A stretch of 58,440 bases of DNA. Origin: UBA7683 sp964397855. Lineage in GTDB: Bacteria; Patescibacteriota; Saccharimonadia; Saccharimonadales; UBA7683. Below, piece after piece: positions 23,396-33,588 of the stretch. The stretch lies in assembly GCA_964397855.1 (NCBI GenBank), contig CAYNKQ010000004.1, positions 1-58,440 on the forward strand, read 5' to 3'. The position numbers and the translations under genes are program-made. Below the pieces are notes generated by a model. That model made no database searches. It was not told where the DNA came from and saw only the letters and a program-made list of their open reading frames with translations. Position 1 is the first letter of the stretch. The number at the start of each line of letters is the position of its first letter.

Positions 23396-26320
23396 TTACC
23401 TAATTCTATGATGTTTTGCAAACCCCCGCCACAACGCGAATAACGCTACCGAGCCAGTTGCGAAGATCGCCAGGTCAACCCACTGGTTAAACGACTTTGT
23501 TTCAACGCCACTTTCGGGAGTATTACCAAAAGGTAGGGGTGCACTTTGATTTCCATTACTTGTACTTTCAGCACCAACCAAAGCAGTGTCACCAAGAATA
23601 CCCTCACTAAGCGACTGCGTACTCAAGCTTATAAGCGTAGACCCGAAGCTGCCGAGGCCACCTGACCCAGCAACTACACCACTCTCCTGAGGGTTATCGA
23701 CAACGATCTCTAGACAGGTATAGTGGGTTGCCGCATTATCAAACGCTTGGTTACCTTGGCCCGGAGTACCCGAGCCTGACTGACTTGTTGCCCAGCACTG
23801 CTCAGAAACTCTTTCAAGGCTACTCCCCGCTGTATTTGGCCACTGGCCACTGCTTGAATATGTCACACTATCGGAAACAGTAGTATCCGCACGTAGCAAT
23901 CGGATGGTTTCGCCAGTGTTGTCTAGCGCACCGCTATATTCCCCCAGAACAATCGAATCACCTCCGTACTGTTGCTTCCATGCAGAATCGTTCTTGACCA
24001 CAAGAGCATAACCATGTGCTGGTACCACACTTCCCGAAGGGAGCGTCATAGCAACTCCTTCAATTTGCCACCCCGATACGTCGATTGTATTGTTACTGGG
24101 ATTATAAAGTTCAAGATATTCGTTGCTGTTACCACCGGGTGGATTATACATAATTTCATTAATAACTACTTGAGCATTACTCGGTTGGGTGCCTGGGAGA
24201 TCACCCGATGTTACGAGATCCTCGGTCAATAGTTTCGTTGTTCTGGAAATTCCGACCATGAATTTAAAGTAAATCCTATTATTAAGCGTCAGTGGAGCTA
24301 TTTCTGTCAGTGGGTCAGGAGCATTAACCCATTCATCACCCAAAGTAACCTGATAATAGCCCGAGACTACTTCATAGCTGTCTGGGTCTAGCCCTAAATC
24401 GTCTGCAATATATTGTTTGATTCCATCTGTGTTCGCCTGTTCGGTGGCAGTATCATTCCATTTGTCAAAATCGAGTTGGGCTGAAGATTGTACATCTTGC
24501 CAATCTGTCTCGGCCCACTGGGCAATTTGACCGCTCTTAAGTAGTTGCTCTGCCAATTCCCGGACACGTCGTAAGTACATGCTTTTTAGTTCGGCGTCGT
24601 TCCATATGGCTGTGACAAAGAATCTATCATCAAGGCTCAGATAGTCTGGCGTTTCCGTAGGATCGATCATTGGACCGTAGACGAGCACATCGTTGAACGT
24701 AAGGTCAAGATCCCAGGGATAAACTGACCATCTTTGGGTGCGGGGGCTATCCCAATACGATATAAGGTTCTGTTGGGTAGACCAGTCGTGGTGTCTAATA
24801 ATTGCACTAACGGCTAGGTAGTTGATTATGTTGGGAATATCGTAATTATCTCGGACATACTTATGAAGCTGGCTTCCTGTTAGATTTAAGCTATCCGCCT
24901 GCCAGGCGTCGCGGGCAGCGGTGTCGTTGTTACCAGGGTTATGGTCCTCCCACCATGCATCGTACATGTCGCCCGTTTTGTATTTAGGGTGCAGATCTTG
25001 CCATTCGTCGTCATATTTGTCAGCTAAAAGATACGTGCCCTCAAACTCCCCATTACGCTGCAGTTGGATTTTACGGAACTGAGGCACCGAGAACCCAGCA
25101 GCCTTGAATGTTCGCCAAGAAAGTACTGAACTAATATAGAAATTGCCGTTAGGAAAGTCGGAATTAAGATGAAATTCCTTCAATGGATACTCAGAAATTT
25201 CAGGCATTGCAATACTATAGCCTTTTGGCAACTTTACCTTGTATGGTTTTTTGGGAAACGTTCTTGAATAGTTGCCCTTTAGACGAATTTCAGCATTGTC
25301 AATAACCGTATCGCCATAGGCAACCACAGCCGGAAAATAATCGTCGGAATCTCCAGCATTATTTAAGTCAGCGTAATCTTGGTCTGAAATAAACCATTCA
25401 AGTCGCGGAAGCGCACCAGGTTGAACATTATATTGAACAACGTAGCCGTAGTAGTTAATGGTTTCGTCGTTACTTGGACTAACCGCTTCCGCAGCTTGGT
25501 TTTCTGCAACCACCTTATAGCGCACAAGATTACCGGCAGATTGGGCCGGAATATGGGCACTGTAAACACCGTCACCGGAACTGACATCCCCGTTTATACC
25601 ATTGTCTAGCATTGGTATGGTTTGTTCGGCTTCAAACATAACTTTGTACACGAGCGAAACTGAATCAGCATTGGTAGCATGAACGGTTACCAGAGGAGTG
25701 TCCGATGAGCCCACACCAGCTGGCTTTGTGACATTAGAAAGTACCGGAAGGTCCAATCCAAGAAGGCTATTTTCTGCGCCTGGTGTTGGACTACCAATAC
25801 TGGCCCCCCACGAGCTTGCTAGCGTAAAGTCGAAACTTGGATCCTTAAGTTCTAGCGAAAGACCTGTACCATCTGGAGCAGTTGGCCACGGTGCAGCGTC
25901 ATCATAGGTAAAGTCTGCGATCACCTGCGAGCTTTCATCAACAAGGGTGATTCTTTCGCCACCATTATCAAGTTTGCCAGAATAGGTGCCTATTGTAGAC
26001 ACGCCATACGTACTAAGGCTTTGAGTGGCATCTGGACTTATTACGCCATATGCATGACCGGCTAGCGTTGTACCAGAAGAAAAGCACAGTGTAATACCCC
26101 GAGTAAAACACCAGCCACTTAGGTCTATTGCGTCACCAGTGGCGTTATAAAGTTCTAAGAACTCGTCACCATCATTATTTGACCCAGGATTATAGTTAAG
26201 TTCATTAATAACAACATCGCCAGCGTTCGCGGCATAAACACCTGGTAGCTCGTGAACCACTGCCCCCAGCAGTAGACCAAGACCAAACACCAATAATGCT
26301 CCTCTTTTTATATTCCTCAT
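23396..26320 (-). CDS. Secreted CotH-kinase protein with two lamin-tail domains
   Basis: A 974-aa exported protein. N-terminal signal peptide (about 1-31, ending VYA). Lamin-tail domain 1 at about 33-140 (VVINELNYNPGSNNDGDEFLELYN); a beta-sandwich linker; a CotH-like protein-kinase domain at about 310-620, with RLKGNYSRTFPKKPYKVKL, the NYLAVSAIIRHHDW stretch and YPWDLDLTFND, the catalytic/metal Asp region; lamin-tail domain 2 at about 725-830 (VVINEIMYNPPGGNSNEYLEL); a C-terminal membrane span followed by KHHRIR. It lacks a clear LAxTG. CotH is an atypical secreted kinase in spore coats; here it would act at the cell surface. Start at ATG 26320 by signal-peptide position. Confidence 0.85.
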   Translation of the reverse strand: MRNIKRGALLVFGLGLLLGAVVHELPGVYAANAGDVVINELNYNPGSNNDGDEFLELYNATGDAIDLSGWCFTRGITLCFSSGTTLAGHAYGVISPDATQSLSTYGVSTIGTYSGKLDNGGERITLVDESSQVIADFTYDDAAPWPTAPDGTGLSLELKDPSFDFTLASSWGASIGSPTPGAENSLLGLDLPVLSNVTKPAGVGSSDTPLVTVHATNADSVSLVYKVMFEAEQTIPMLDNGINGDVSSGDGVYSAHIPAQSAGNLVRYKVVAENQAAEAVSPSNDETINYYGYVVQYNVQPGALPRLEWFISDQDYADLNNAGDSDDYFPAVVAYGDTVIDNAEIRLKGNYSRTFPKKPYKVKLPKGYSIAMPEISEYPLKEFHLNSDFPNGNFYISSVLSWRTFKAAGFSVPQFRKIQLQRNGEFEGTYLLADKYDDEWQDLHPKYKTGDMYDAWWEDHNPGNNDTAARDAWQADSLNLTGSQLHKYVRDNYDIPNIINYLAVSAIIRHHDWSTQQNLISYWDSPRTQRWSVYPWDLDLTFNDVLVYGPMIDPTETPDYLSLDDRFFVTAIWNDAELKSMYLRRVRELAEQLLKSGQIAQWAETDWQDVQSSAQLDFDKWNDTATEQANTDGIKQYIADDLGLDPDSYEVVSGYYQVTLGDEWVNAPDPLTEIAPLTLNNRIYFKFMVGISRTTKLLTEDLVTSGDLPGTQPSNAQVVINEIMYNPPGGNSNEYLELYNPSNNTIDVSGWQIEGVAMTLPSGSVVPAHGYALVVKNDSAWKQQYGGDSIVLGEYSGALDNTGETIRLLRADTTVSDSVTYSSSGQWPNTAGSSLERVSEQCWATSQSGSGTPGQGNQAFDNAATHYTCLEIVVDNPQESGVVAGSGGLGSFGSTLISLSTQSLSEGILGDTALVGAESTSNGNQSAPLPFGNTPESGVETKSFNQWVDLAIFATGSVALFALWRGFAKHHRIR

Positions 26321-26539
26321 TACTGGTCCCAGTTTACCATAAGCGACTAAGTATTGAGAAACAGCCCGACCCACCCCTAGCCCCGCTGACCGAGCTGCGA
26401 AGAAAAATCCGTTGGCAACAAATTACATCCGCTGAACAGAAGCTGCTACCACGGATAATGCCACACTGTCAGTATTGAAATTAACTGCACATACCGCCAC
26501 GAGCACTGGTTCTAAAAATATACTCATTTAACAGATCGG

Positions 26540-28321
26540 CTAATCACGTTTAAGCATGACGGTAAACGCCTCTGCCGGAATATCAACCTTGCCGAAACGT
26601 TTCATGCGGTCTTTGCCCTTTTTCTGTTTGGCGAGCACCTTCTTTTTTCGCGAGACATCACCTCCATATAGGCCACTGGTCACATCTTTTCTAAAAGCCG
26701 AGATATCCTCGCGAGCAATAAAACGCCCACCAATTGCCGCCTGTAGGGCTACCTTAAAATTCTGGCGTGGAATTACTTCTTTCAGTTTTGCTGTTGTTTC
26801 GCGGCCGAGCGCTTCTGCCTCAGAGCGATGTGCCATTACAGAAAGTGCGCCAACCATTTCTCCAGCTACATAAAAATCAACACGCACCAGATCCTCCACT
26901 CGGTAGTCACCGAGTTCATAGTTGAATGAACCGTAGCCGCTGGTAACACTCTTAAGCTGATCGTAAAAGTCGGTCAGTAAATTAGCGAGGGGTGCCTCAA
27001 AGGTAACTAATGCAAGCTGAGCATCAACAAAACTAAGACCTTTTTGAATTCCTCGCTTTGAAGAAATGAGTTGAATAACAGCGCCCACATAATCTTTAGG
27101 CACCACAATTTCGCCATTAATCCATGGCTCGGCTATGGTGTTGATTTTTGAGGGGTCAGGTAGACTACTAGCTGATTTAATATCGATAGATTCACCGTTC
27201 AAAAGTGCTATATGGTAGTCAGTACTCGGGTTTGTAACAATTAAACTAAGGTTATATTCACGCTCAAGACGCTCACGAACAATTTCCATATGTAGTAGAC
27301 CTAAGAAACCTACTCGCACGCCGAAACCCAGTACTGGTGAATTTTCTGGCTCATACTGTAATGCCGAATCACTGAGCGAGAGTTTTTCAATGGCATCCTT
27401 AAGATCATTATAGAATTCATTGCTCTCTGGGAATATGCCTGCATACACGAACGGCTTAACTTCTTTATAGCCCGGTAAGGCCTGTTTGGCTGAATGAGCC
27501 GCTAGGGTTACTGTGTCTCCCACCTTAGCTTCTCGAGTAGATTTTAGGTTGGTGACAATATAGCCGATTTCACCCGTACTCAAAGATTTATCAGCCGACA
27601 TCGCGGGATTAAGATGTCCAACTTCGAGGGCCAGACCATGACTACCCGTACCCATCATCACCAATTCTGAGCTCTTAGGAATAATTCCGTCTACAGCCCG
27701 TACGTACAAGATAACTCCTCTGTAATCGTCGTAGTAGCTGTCGAAGATAAGCGCGCGGGTTGGTTGGTCAATTTCGCCAGTTGGTGGATCTACTTTTTCT
27801 ACCACTGCGTCAAGTACAGCAGGTACACCTTCGCCTGTCTTGGCTGAGATATGTAGAATTTCTTCTTCGCTACAACCAAGCAAACTAATGACCTCTGCGG
27901 TTACTCGTGGAACATCGGCGGCCGGGAGATCTATCTTATTAAGTACCGGAATGATCTTGAGATCTGCGGCAATAGCCAAATAAACGTTTGCCAGCGTTTG
28001 AGCCTGAATACCCTGAGATGCATCAACCACAAGTATCGCGCCCTCGCAGGCCTCAAGGCTACGTGACACCTCATAGCTAAAGTCCACGTGACCAGGTGTG
28101 TCGATCAGGTTTAACTGATGTCCTTTGTACTGCATCTGTACAGGCGTGAGCTTGATGGTGATGCCTTTTTCTCGTTCGAGATCCATACGGTCAAGTAGCT
28201 GAGCCTTCATGTCACGCTTCTGCACAGTATCGGTAAGTTCCATTAAGCGATCAGCCAAGGTACTTTTGCCGTGATCAATATGCGCAATAATACAGAAATT
28301 TCTTATATTTTTTTGATTCAT
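26540..28321 (-). CDS. lepA: Elongation factor 4 (LepA)
   Basis: A 593-aa translational GTPase of full family length. G1 AHIDHGKS (14-21), GITIKLTPVQM switch I, DTPGHVDF G3, NKIDLPAAD G4; LepA-specific C-terminal domain with GGDVSRKKKVLAKQKKGKDRMKRFG. It back-translocates or remodels stalled ribosomes. I place the start at ATG 28321: the extended -10 TGTTATAAT (28337-28329) ends 7 nt before it, so an in-frame start 11 codons upstream would precede the promoter. Divergent from the TrpC-like gene. Confidence 0.97.
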   Translation of the reverse strand: MNQKNIRNFCIIAHIDHGKSTLADRLMELTDTVQKRDMKAQLLDRMDLEREKGITIKLTPVQMQYKGHQLNLIDTPGHVDFSYEVSRSLEACEGAILVVDASQGIQAQTLANVYLAIAADLKIIPVLNKIDLPAADVPRVTAEVISLLGCSEEEILHISAKTGEGVPAVLDAVVEKVDPPTGEIDQPTRALIFDSYYDDYRGVILYVRAVDGIIPKSSELVMMGTGSHGLALEVGHLNPAMSADKSLSTGEIGYIVTNLKSTREAKVGDTVTLAAHSAKQALPGYKEVKPFVYAGIFPESNEFYNDLKDAIEKLSLSDSALQYEPENSPVLGFGVRVGFLGLLHMEIVRERLEREYNLSLIVTNPSTDYHIALLNGESIDIKSASSLPDPSKINTIAEPWINGEIVVPKDYVGAVIQLISSKRGIQKGLSFVDAQLALVTFEAPLANLLTDFYDQLKSVTSGYGSFNYELGDYRVEDLVRVDFYVAGEMVGALSVMAHRSEAEALGRETTAKLKEVIPRQNFKVALQAAIGGRFIAREDISAFRKDVTSGLYGGDVSRKKKVLAKQKKGKDRMKRFGKVDIPAEAFTVMLKRD

Positions 28322-28328
28322 TAGCTCT

Positions 28329-28384
28329 ATTATAACAGAGGTAGCCAAAACCACTAAATATTCAGCTGTGCGTTAGTTTATACT
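28329..28384. promoter_or_regulatory. Back-to-back leaderless promoters for lepA and the TrpC-like gene
   Basis: Minus strand: TGTTATAAT (28337-28329), 7 nt before lepA ATG. Plus strand: TATACT (28379-28384), 6 nt before ATG 28391. Neither gene has a Shine-Dalgarno. Confidence 0.65.
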
Positions 28385-28390
28385 TTAGAC

Positions 28391-28951
28391 ATGCACGGTT
28401 CACTTATTTTGATTGCTGAAGTCAAAACCTCCTCGCCATTCGGCTACAAAAGTAGTCGTAACTGGGACGAACTTTTTGCAATTGCCAGTAGCCACGGCGA
28501 TATGATTTCTATTCATACCGATCCAGGGTGGGGCGGCTCTATGAATGACATCAAGAAAGCCAGACAAGCCACCAGTAAGTCGATACTGGCTAAGGTAATT
28601 CATGCAACTGATGCGGAAGTACGAGAAGCGCTTGGGCATGGAGCTGATGCGGTTCTAGTTGCCGGAAGATTGCCGAGTGAACAGTTGCTTCCTTTTTGCC
28701 TCATAGAACCCACGAGCCTCAAGCAACTAGCCGAATTTGCGCAGGCCACTTCAGAGCACCAGCGCTTTGTGTGGAACAGTCGGAATCTAGAAGATGGATC
28801 TATGAAATCGGAAACGTTTTCACAAGCCCGATTGATCTGGGGTGGGTGGCTCTGTCAGGCCAGCAACATACGTACTGTTAACGACATAGAGCCGACGGCT
28901 GATGCGATACTTGTTGGTCAGAACTTGTCGACATTTGTTACAGAACAATAA
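28391..28951 (+). CDS. Short TrpC-like (indole-3-glycerol-phosphate synthase fold) protein
   Basis: A 186-aa protein similar to part of TrpC. ILIAEVKTSSPFG (6-18) matches the TrpC phosphate/catalytic-lysine strand (IAEIKxxSPS), SIHTDPGWGGSMND matches the following substrate loop, and ALGHGADAVLVAGRLP and a C-terminal ADAILVGQNL match the phosphate-binding end of the barrel. TrpC is about 255 aa, so at least two barrel strands are shortened or missing. No other trp gene is present. It may be a degenerate enzyme or act on another phospho-sugar. TATACT ends 6 nt before the ATG: leaderless. Confidence 0.65.
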   Translation: MHGSLILIAEVKTSSPFGYKSSRNWDELFAIASSHGDMISIHTDPGWGGSMNDIKKARQATSKSILAKVIHATDAEVREALGHGADAVLVAGRLPSEQLLPFCLIEPTSLKQLAEFAQATSEHQRFVWNSRNLEDGSMKSETFSQARLIWGGWLCQASNIRTVNDIEPTADAILVGQNLSTFVTEQ

Positions 28952-29031
28952 TCAGTCTTAATGGCTCGGCCGCTTACCTTTTCGATTAGGTGGGTGGAAT
29001 ACCTAAAACCGGTATGAGTTTCTACCAACCA

Positions 29032-30624
29032 CTATTGGAGTCTGATGGGTTTAAACAGGATGGTACGAAGCTTGGCAATAATTGGCTCTACTTCTTCTAG
29101 TTTAAAGAGCCACGAAACAATTATGTACACCAGCAGCACTATCGAACAGAGCAGGCCAAGTTTTGGAACAATGGTGAGAAATCCGCGATCGTCGGCGCCA
29201 AGCTCAAATAGTTCTCGCCTGAGAATCCAGGTCACCCAGAACGTAATACCAAACGCTGAGAGCATTCGCCACATCGCGCCAAGAAATACACGGTTGAGCG
29301 TACCCGGGAAACGTCTCAGTAAAATGGTAACAAGAATAGCAACTTCGACCATAGCTACAATGGTCTGAGCAAGTGGCAAGCCAATAAGTCCGTACTGACT
29401 CGGCCGTGCTAGCCAGACTGCCAAAACCACATTGAGCGATATGGCGAAGATAGAAACATACAGAGGTGTCTTGATGTCTTGTTGCGCATAGAAACTACGA
29501 GAAAGCACATGATACAGCGCCCTAAACATTACCGCCCATGCGAAGACTCCTAAAACCGCAGCCGCAGTTGCCTGACCGTCACCTGCAAGCAGACGAATAA
29601 GATACCCACGCATTAGGAACGTCACTGTCACGGCTGGCAGAGCAAACCAAATTACTAAGCGTATCAAACCCGCTAGTTCTTTCTTAAATAGATCTGGGCG
29701 ACCCTGAGCTAATCGCTCTGTCATTCGTGGAAACGCTGCTGTGGAAAGCGCTACCCCTATAAGGGTGATCGGAACGTTGTGTAGTGTATTGGCAGCACTA
29801 AATGCACCAATGGCGCCCGTGCCAAGACGGGAAGCAAGGTTAATTTCTACAATATTATTAAAGTAGTCCATGCCTTGATCGGCTGAACGAGCCGGGAGAA
29901 TCTTAAGCAATCGCCGGAAACCAAGGTTCCGCCAGAATATCCTTGGACTATATTCAAAGCCAAGCCCTGCCAGCCCCAGCACACTCACGAGGAGTTGAAT
30001 GACCGAGCCGACAACAACACCAAATGCCACACCCATGATACCGAATCGAGGTGCCAAGAACACAACACCCATAATGATGCTCAGGTTGTAAAACGACGGC
30101 GCAAGGCTAACAAAAAAGAACCGTCCAACAGCTTGCTGCATAGCGGCGAATACAGAGCTAATAGAAAACAGCAGTGGATTAACTGCAATGATTCGCATCA
30201 TCGAAACCGCCAAGAACGTTGTGTGTTCGTCTAGCCCAGGTGCAACCACGTACTTAACAAGCGGTTCGGCAAAAATGAGTATCAAGACACTGGCGCAAAA
30301 TGTGAGGAGCGCAAACATATTGAGCAAACTCGCACTAAGTTCCCAGGCTGACTTCTTGTTACCTTTGATATACCGTTCATTAAAAATGGGAATAAATGTA
30401 ACACTCAGTGCACCAGAAATCAGAATAAAGAACATAAAGTCAGGCACTGTAAATGCGGCCTTAAAGGCAGCCACCTGAGAGCTCTCTAGGCCGAAGCTAC
30501 CGTATAGAAATCGATCACGGAGTAACCCCAGCACTTGAGCGATCATGCTTGAACCAGCAAGCAGTGTTGCCGCCCAGCCAAAGCTTACTTTTTGATTTGC
30601 ACGAACTAGGAATTTTTTAACCAT
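29032..30624 (-). CDS. murJ: Lipid II flippase MurJ (MviN)
   Basis: A 530-aa protein with about 14 membrane segments. MurJ features: N-terminal SMIAQVLGLLRDRFL, FKAAFTVPDFMFFILISGALSVTFIPIF, and QGMDYFNNIVEINLASRLGTGAIGAF. It flips the lipid II peptidoglycan precursor outward. Transcribed alone on the minus strand; a TATACT lies about 40 nt upstream of the ATG and no clear Shine-Dalgarno is visible. Evidence that this organism builds a peptidoglycan wall. Confidence 0.93.
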   Translation of the reverse strand: MVKKFLVRANQKVSFGWAATLLAGSSMIAQVLGLLRDRFLYGSFGLESSQVAAFKAAFTVPDFMFFILISGALSVTFIPIFNERYIKGNKKSAWELSASLLNMFALLTFCASVLILIFAEPLVKYVVAPGLDEHTTFLAVSMMRIIAVNPLLFSISSVFAAMQQAVGRFFFVSLAPSFYNLSIIMGVVFLAPRFGIMGVAFGVVVGSVIQLLVSVLGLAGLGFEYSPRIFWRNLGFRRLLKILPARSADQGMDYFNNIVEINLASRLGTGAIGAFSAANTLHNVPITLIGVALSTAAFPRMTERLAQGRPDLFKKELAGLIRLVIWFALPAVTVTFLMRGYLIRLLAGDGQATAAAVLGVFAWAVMFRALYHVLSRSFYAQQDIKTPLYVSIFAISLNVVLAVWLARPSQYGLIGLPLAQTIVAMVEVAILVTILLRRFPGTLNRVFLGAMWRMLSAFGITFWVTWILRRELFELGADDRGFLTIVPKLGLLCSIVLLVYIIVSWLFKLEEVEPIIAKLRTILFKPIRLQ

Positions 30625-30704
30625 GAATCACTTTGCTTAAATTAACCAGTTATATCTGTTGTAGTATACGCGCCTGGGCAGCAAAAATGAACCCGTTGAA
30701 AGAT

Positions 30705-32597
30705 TTACTTTAAGATCAAGTCAGCTGGAGCTTTAGCACCCTTGAGCGAAGCTTGGGCCTCTTCTTCGTCAAGTGTTTCTTTTTCAAGAAGCTCTTTTTT
30801 AATGTTTTCGAGTGCTGGCATGTTAGCTTTGATGATCTTTTCAGCTCGGTCAGCCGCTTCTTTAAGAATATCTGCAACTTCTTGATCGATCTCTTCGGCC
30901 TTCTTTTCAGAATATGGACGAGAGTGCATCATGCGATCCATCATCATGCCACCTTCGTCTTCATGGAATACTTGATCACGCAGTTTCTTGCCCATGCCCT
31001 GCTCTATAACCATTTCACGAGCGAGCTGTGAGGCCTTTCTTAAATCACTACCAGCACCGGTTGTTACCCAGTCGTCACCGTAGATAATCTTCTCGGCAAT
31101 ACGACCGCCCATAGCCTTGGCAATAACATCCTTGTATTCGTTAACGCTGCTGTAGATTCTATCTTCTTCCTCTAAGAACCAGGTTACGCCTCCGGTACCG
31201 CCTCGTGGAATAATAGTAACTTTATGTAGCCCGCCAGCACCTGGGAGCACATGCCCGACAAGTGCATGACCACCTTCGTGATACGCGGTCATTTCACGAT
31301 CTTTTTCTGTCATAGCCCGGTTCTTACGTTCAGGCCCGATAGCCACACGTTCGAAAGCTTCTGTGATGTCTGTGTTCTGAATTACCTTACGATCATTACG
31401 TGCTGCAACAATCGCAGATTCATTTGCCAAGTTTGCAAGATCAGCTCCCGCTAAGCCGCCCGTTTTCTTAGAAAGTGCAGCAAGATCAACCGACTTATCA
31501 ACTGGTTTGTTTTTAAAGTGAACATTCAAAATTGCTTCCCGGTCTTTTCGCTCAGGAAGTGGAATGTTCACACGGCGATCAAAACGACCTGGTCGAAGCA
31601 GGGCAGGGTCAAGTACGTCGGCACGGTTAGTGGCAGCCAGCACGATAACATTTACGCCTGTTTCAAAACCGTCCATTTCTACAAGAATTTGGTTGAGGGT
31701 TTGCTCTCGTTCGTCATGTCCACCACCCATTCCTGAGCCACGCTTACGACCAACTGCATCAATTTCATCAATAAAGATAATGCACGGGGCATTCTTTTTT
31801 GCCTTAGCAAACAAGTCACGCACGCGGGAGGCACCAACACCAACAAACATTTCCACAAATTCTGAACCAGAGATACTAAAGAATGGTACACCAGCTTCAC
31901 CAGCGACTGCTTTTGCCATTAGAGTCTTACCGGTACCAGGGGACCCCACAAGAAGCACGCCCTTTGGAATCTTTGCACCTACCGCTTCAAACTTTTTTGG
32001 AACCTTAAGAAACTCTACAACTTCACTAAGATCTTGCTTGGCTTCTTCGTTGCCAGCGATATCTTTAAAAAGTACTTTAGATTTATCGTTACCAGCAATG
32101 CGCGCCTTACTTTTACCAAAACTCATAGCTTGGTTATTCTGACCCTGCGCCTGACGCATCATAAAGAAGAAGAACCCAAGAATAAGAAGGCCAGGAACGA
32201 GTAGTTGTGCCACACCCCATATAGCATCACTTGTGCCAGATGGCTCTTTGGTCGTGTAGTTGGTTTTGCTGACATCAAGCTTTTGATCGTCTCGGAGCTC
32301 ACCAGTTGGACGTACCACTACAAACTTTTTGCCTTGGCTTTGATCATCTCTCTTCAACTCATCCTTAAGAGTAACCTTAAGTTGTGCGCCCTCTTCCTGA
32401 ATACTTTCTACTGCACCTTCGTTAACCTTTTGGTTTAGTTCAGAGTAGCTAAGCACGTTCTTTTTGAATTCAACGTTTGTAAGTGTTGAGCTTGCCCAAA
32501 AGAATGCTCCTATAAGTACGATAAACGCAACGAATCCGATAGTCTTAAGTGTATTTTTTCTACTTGGCGGCATATTTTTTGGCTGTTTTGAATCCAC
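30705..32597 (-). CDS. ftsH: ATP-dependent zinc metalloprotease FtsH
   Basis: A 630-aa membrane AAA+ protease. Membrane segments at about 17-36 and 129-147 flank an extracytoplasmic domain; Walker A GSPGTGKT (218-225), Walker B CIIFIDEIDAVG, SRH ATNRADVLDPALLRPGRFDRR-type segment, zinc site HEGGH near residue 440 and a C-terminal helical region. It degrades unfolded membrane and regulatory proteins. GTG start at 32597 with AAAGGAGA upstream. It lies just downstream of tilS (about 40 nt), the same order as in many bacteria. Confidence 0.97.
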   Translation of the reverse strand: MDSKQPKNMPPSRKNTLKTIGFVAFIVLIGAFFWASSTLTNVEFKKNVLSYSELNQKVNEGAVESIQEEGAQLKVTLKDELKRDDQSQGKKFVVVRPTGELRDDQKLDVSKTNYTTKEPSGTSDAIWGVAQLLVPGLLILGFFFFMMRQAQGQNNQAMSFGKSKARIAGNDKSKVLFKDIAGNEEAKQDLSEVVEFLKVPKKFEAVGAKIPKGVLLVGSPGTGKTLMAKAVAGEAGVPFFSISGSEFVEMFVGVGASRVRDLFAKAKKNAPCIIFIDEIDAVGRKRGSGMGGGHDEREQTLNQILVEMDGFETGVNVIVLAATNRADVLDPALLRPGRFDRRVNIPLPERKDREAILNVHFKNKPVDKSVDLAALSKKTGGLAGADLANLANESAIVAARNDRKVIQNTDITEAFERVAIGPERKNRAMTEKDREMTAYHEGGHALVGHVLPGAGGLHKVTIIPRGGTGGVTWFLEEEDRIYSSVNEYKDVIAKAMGGRIAEKIIYGDDWVTTGAGSDLRKASQLAREMVIEQGMGKKLRDQVFHEDEGGMMMDRMMHSRPYSEKKAEEIDQEVADILKEAADRAEKIIKANMPALENIKKELLEKETLDEEEAQASLKGAKAPADLILK

Positions 32598-32637
32598 TGG
32601 TTTCTCCTTTTAGTGTATTGCCAATTTTACCACAAAA

Positions 32638-33588
32638 TTAGTGTTTTTTAAACTGCGCTACCCCTTTATTTAGCTCAATGTTTAAGTGCTTACTTACTTC
32701 TAATTGCTTACCTGGTTGAGCTGATTTTATAAAGTGCACTACTCGTTTGATTTGTAGTGAGCTTGGGTGCCAGCCCGGATCAAGTTGCGCGAGAATACTA
32801 CGGACAACTTCCCGGGCAACAGTAGGGGGCCACATGGTCAGATCGTATCGAGGTATGGCGTATTTGATATTCGATATTTTATATTTGATATTTAAATTCT
32901 GCAATTCTATCGCAATTTTACTTTTCACTTCAGAGAGATTTTGATTAATTTGCAGCAGCCTGTCTTTAGATTCTGGATCTTTTTTATACATTTGTGGCAA
33001 CAATGTTAACCGAACATAGTTCCTTAGGTAACTTTGGTCTGTATTGGTGCTATCTTCTTTCCATTTCAGATCGTATTTTTTTGCATAGGCGACGAGTTGT
33101 ACTTTTGGGATATCAAGCAAAGGGCGCAAAGTTTGAGTGTCCGAGCTTAAACTAGCTAAGCCACGCCAGCCCGTGCCTCTAACTAGATTGATGATCATTG
33201 TCTCGAGTAGATCATCTTGGTGATGCGCAGTCACAAGTTGTGCATTATACCTTTTGCAACATAGTCGCAAAAAGTTATACCTGGCCTGTCGTGCTTCTGC
33301 TTCACTTGCCCCGGCACCAAGTTCTGCGTGTTCACTTTCAAACCGAATTCCATAGTCCCCTGCCACTCCCCTAGCGAACTGCTCATCTGTTGACGAGTCC
33401 GCACGAATACCGTGATCAAAATGCGCAACCACTATTTGTGACAACGGATCGGTTATATTTGATACCAGTTCTTGCAAGATTTGATTGTTTTGAAAGTACT
33501 GTGCACGCGCCTGACCTTGCACTAAAACATCCAGGAGTACAATCGAATCAACACCACCACTCACTGCAACTACATACGTATTCCGCAT
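32638..33588 (-). CDS. tilS: tRNA(Ile)-lysidine synthase TilS, short form
   Basis: A 316-aa N-type PP-loop ATPase: VAVSGGVDS (7-15), VVAHFDHGIRADSS, LVTAHHQDDLLETMIINLVRGTGWRGLASL, and SYLRNYVRLTLLP. It converts C34 of tRNA-Ile(CAU) to lysidine so that it reads AUA. It lacks the C-terminal domain of the 432-aa E. coli enzyme. Its ATG overlaps the upstream stop codon by one base (TGATG), indicating coupled translation. CAU-anticodon tRNAs that are possible substrates lie at 47672 and 58386. Confidence 0.94.
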   Translation of the reverse strand: MRNTYVVAVSGGVDSIVLLDVLVQGQARAQYFQNNQILQELVSNITDPLSQIVVAHFDHGIRADSSTDEQFARGVAGDYGIRFESEHAELGAGASEAEARQARYNFLRLCCKRYNAQLVTAHHQDDLLETMIINLVRGTGWRGLASLSSDTQTLRPLLDIPKVQLVAYAKKYDLKWKEDSTNTDQSYLRNYVRLTLLPQMYKKDPESKDRLLQINQNLSEVKSKIAIELQNLNIKYKISNIKYAIPRYDLTMWPPTVAREVVRSILAQLDPGWHPSSLQIKRVVHFIKSAQPGKQLEVSKHLNIELNKGVAQFKKH

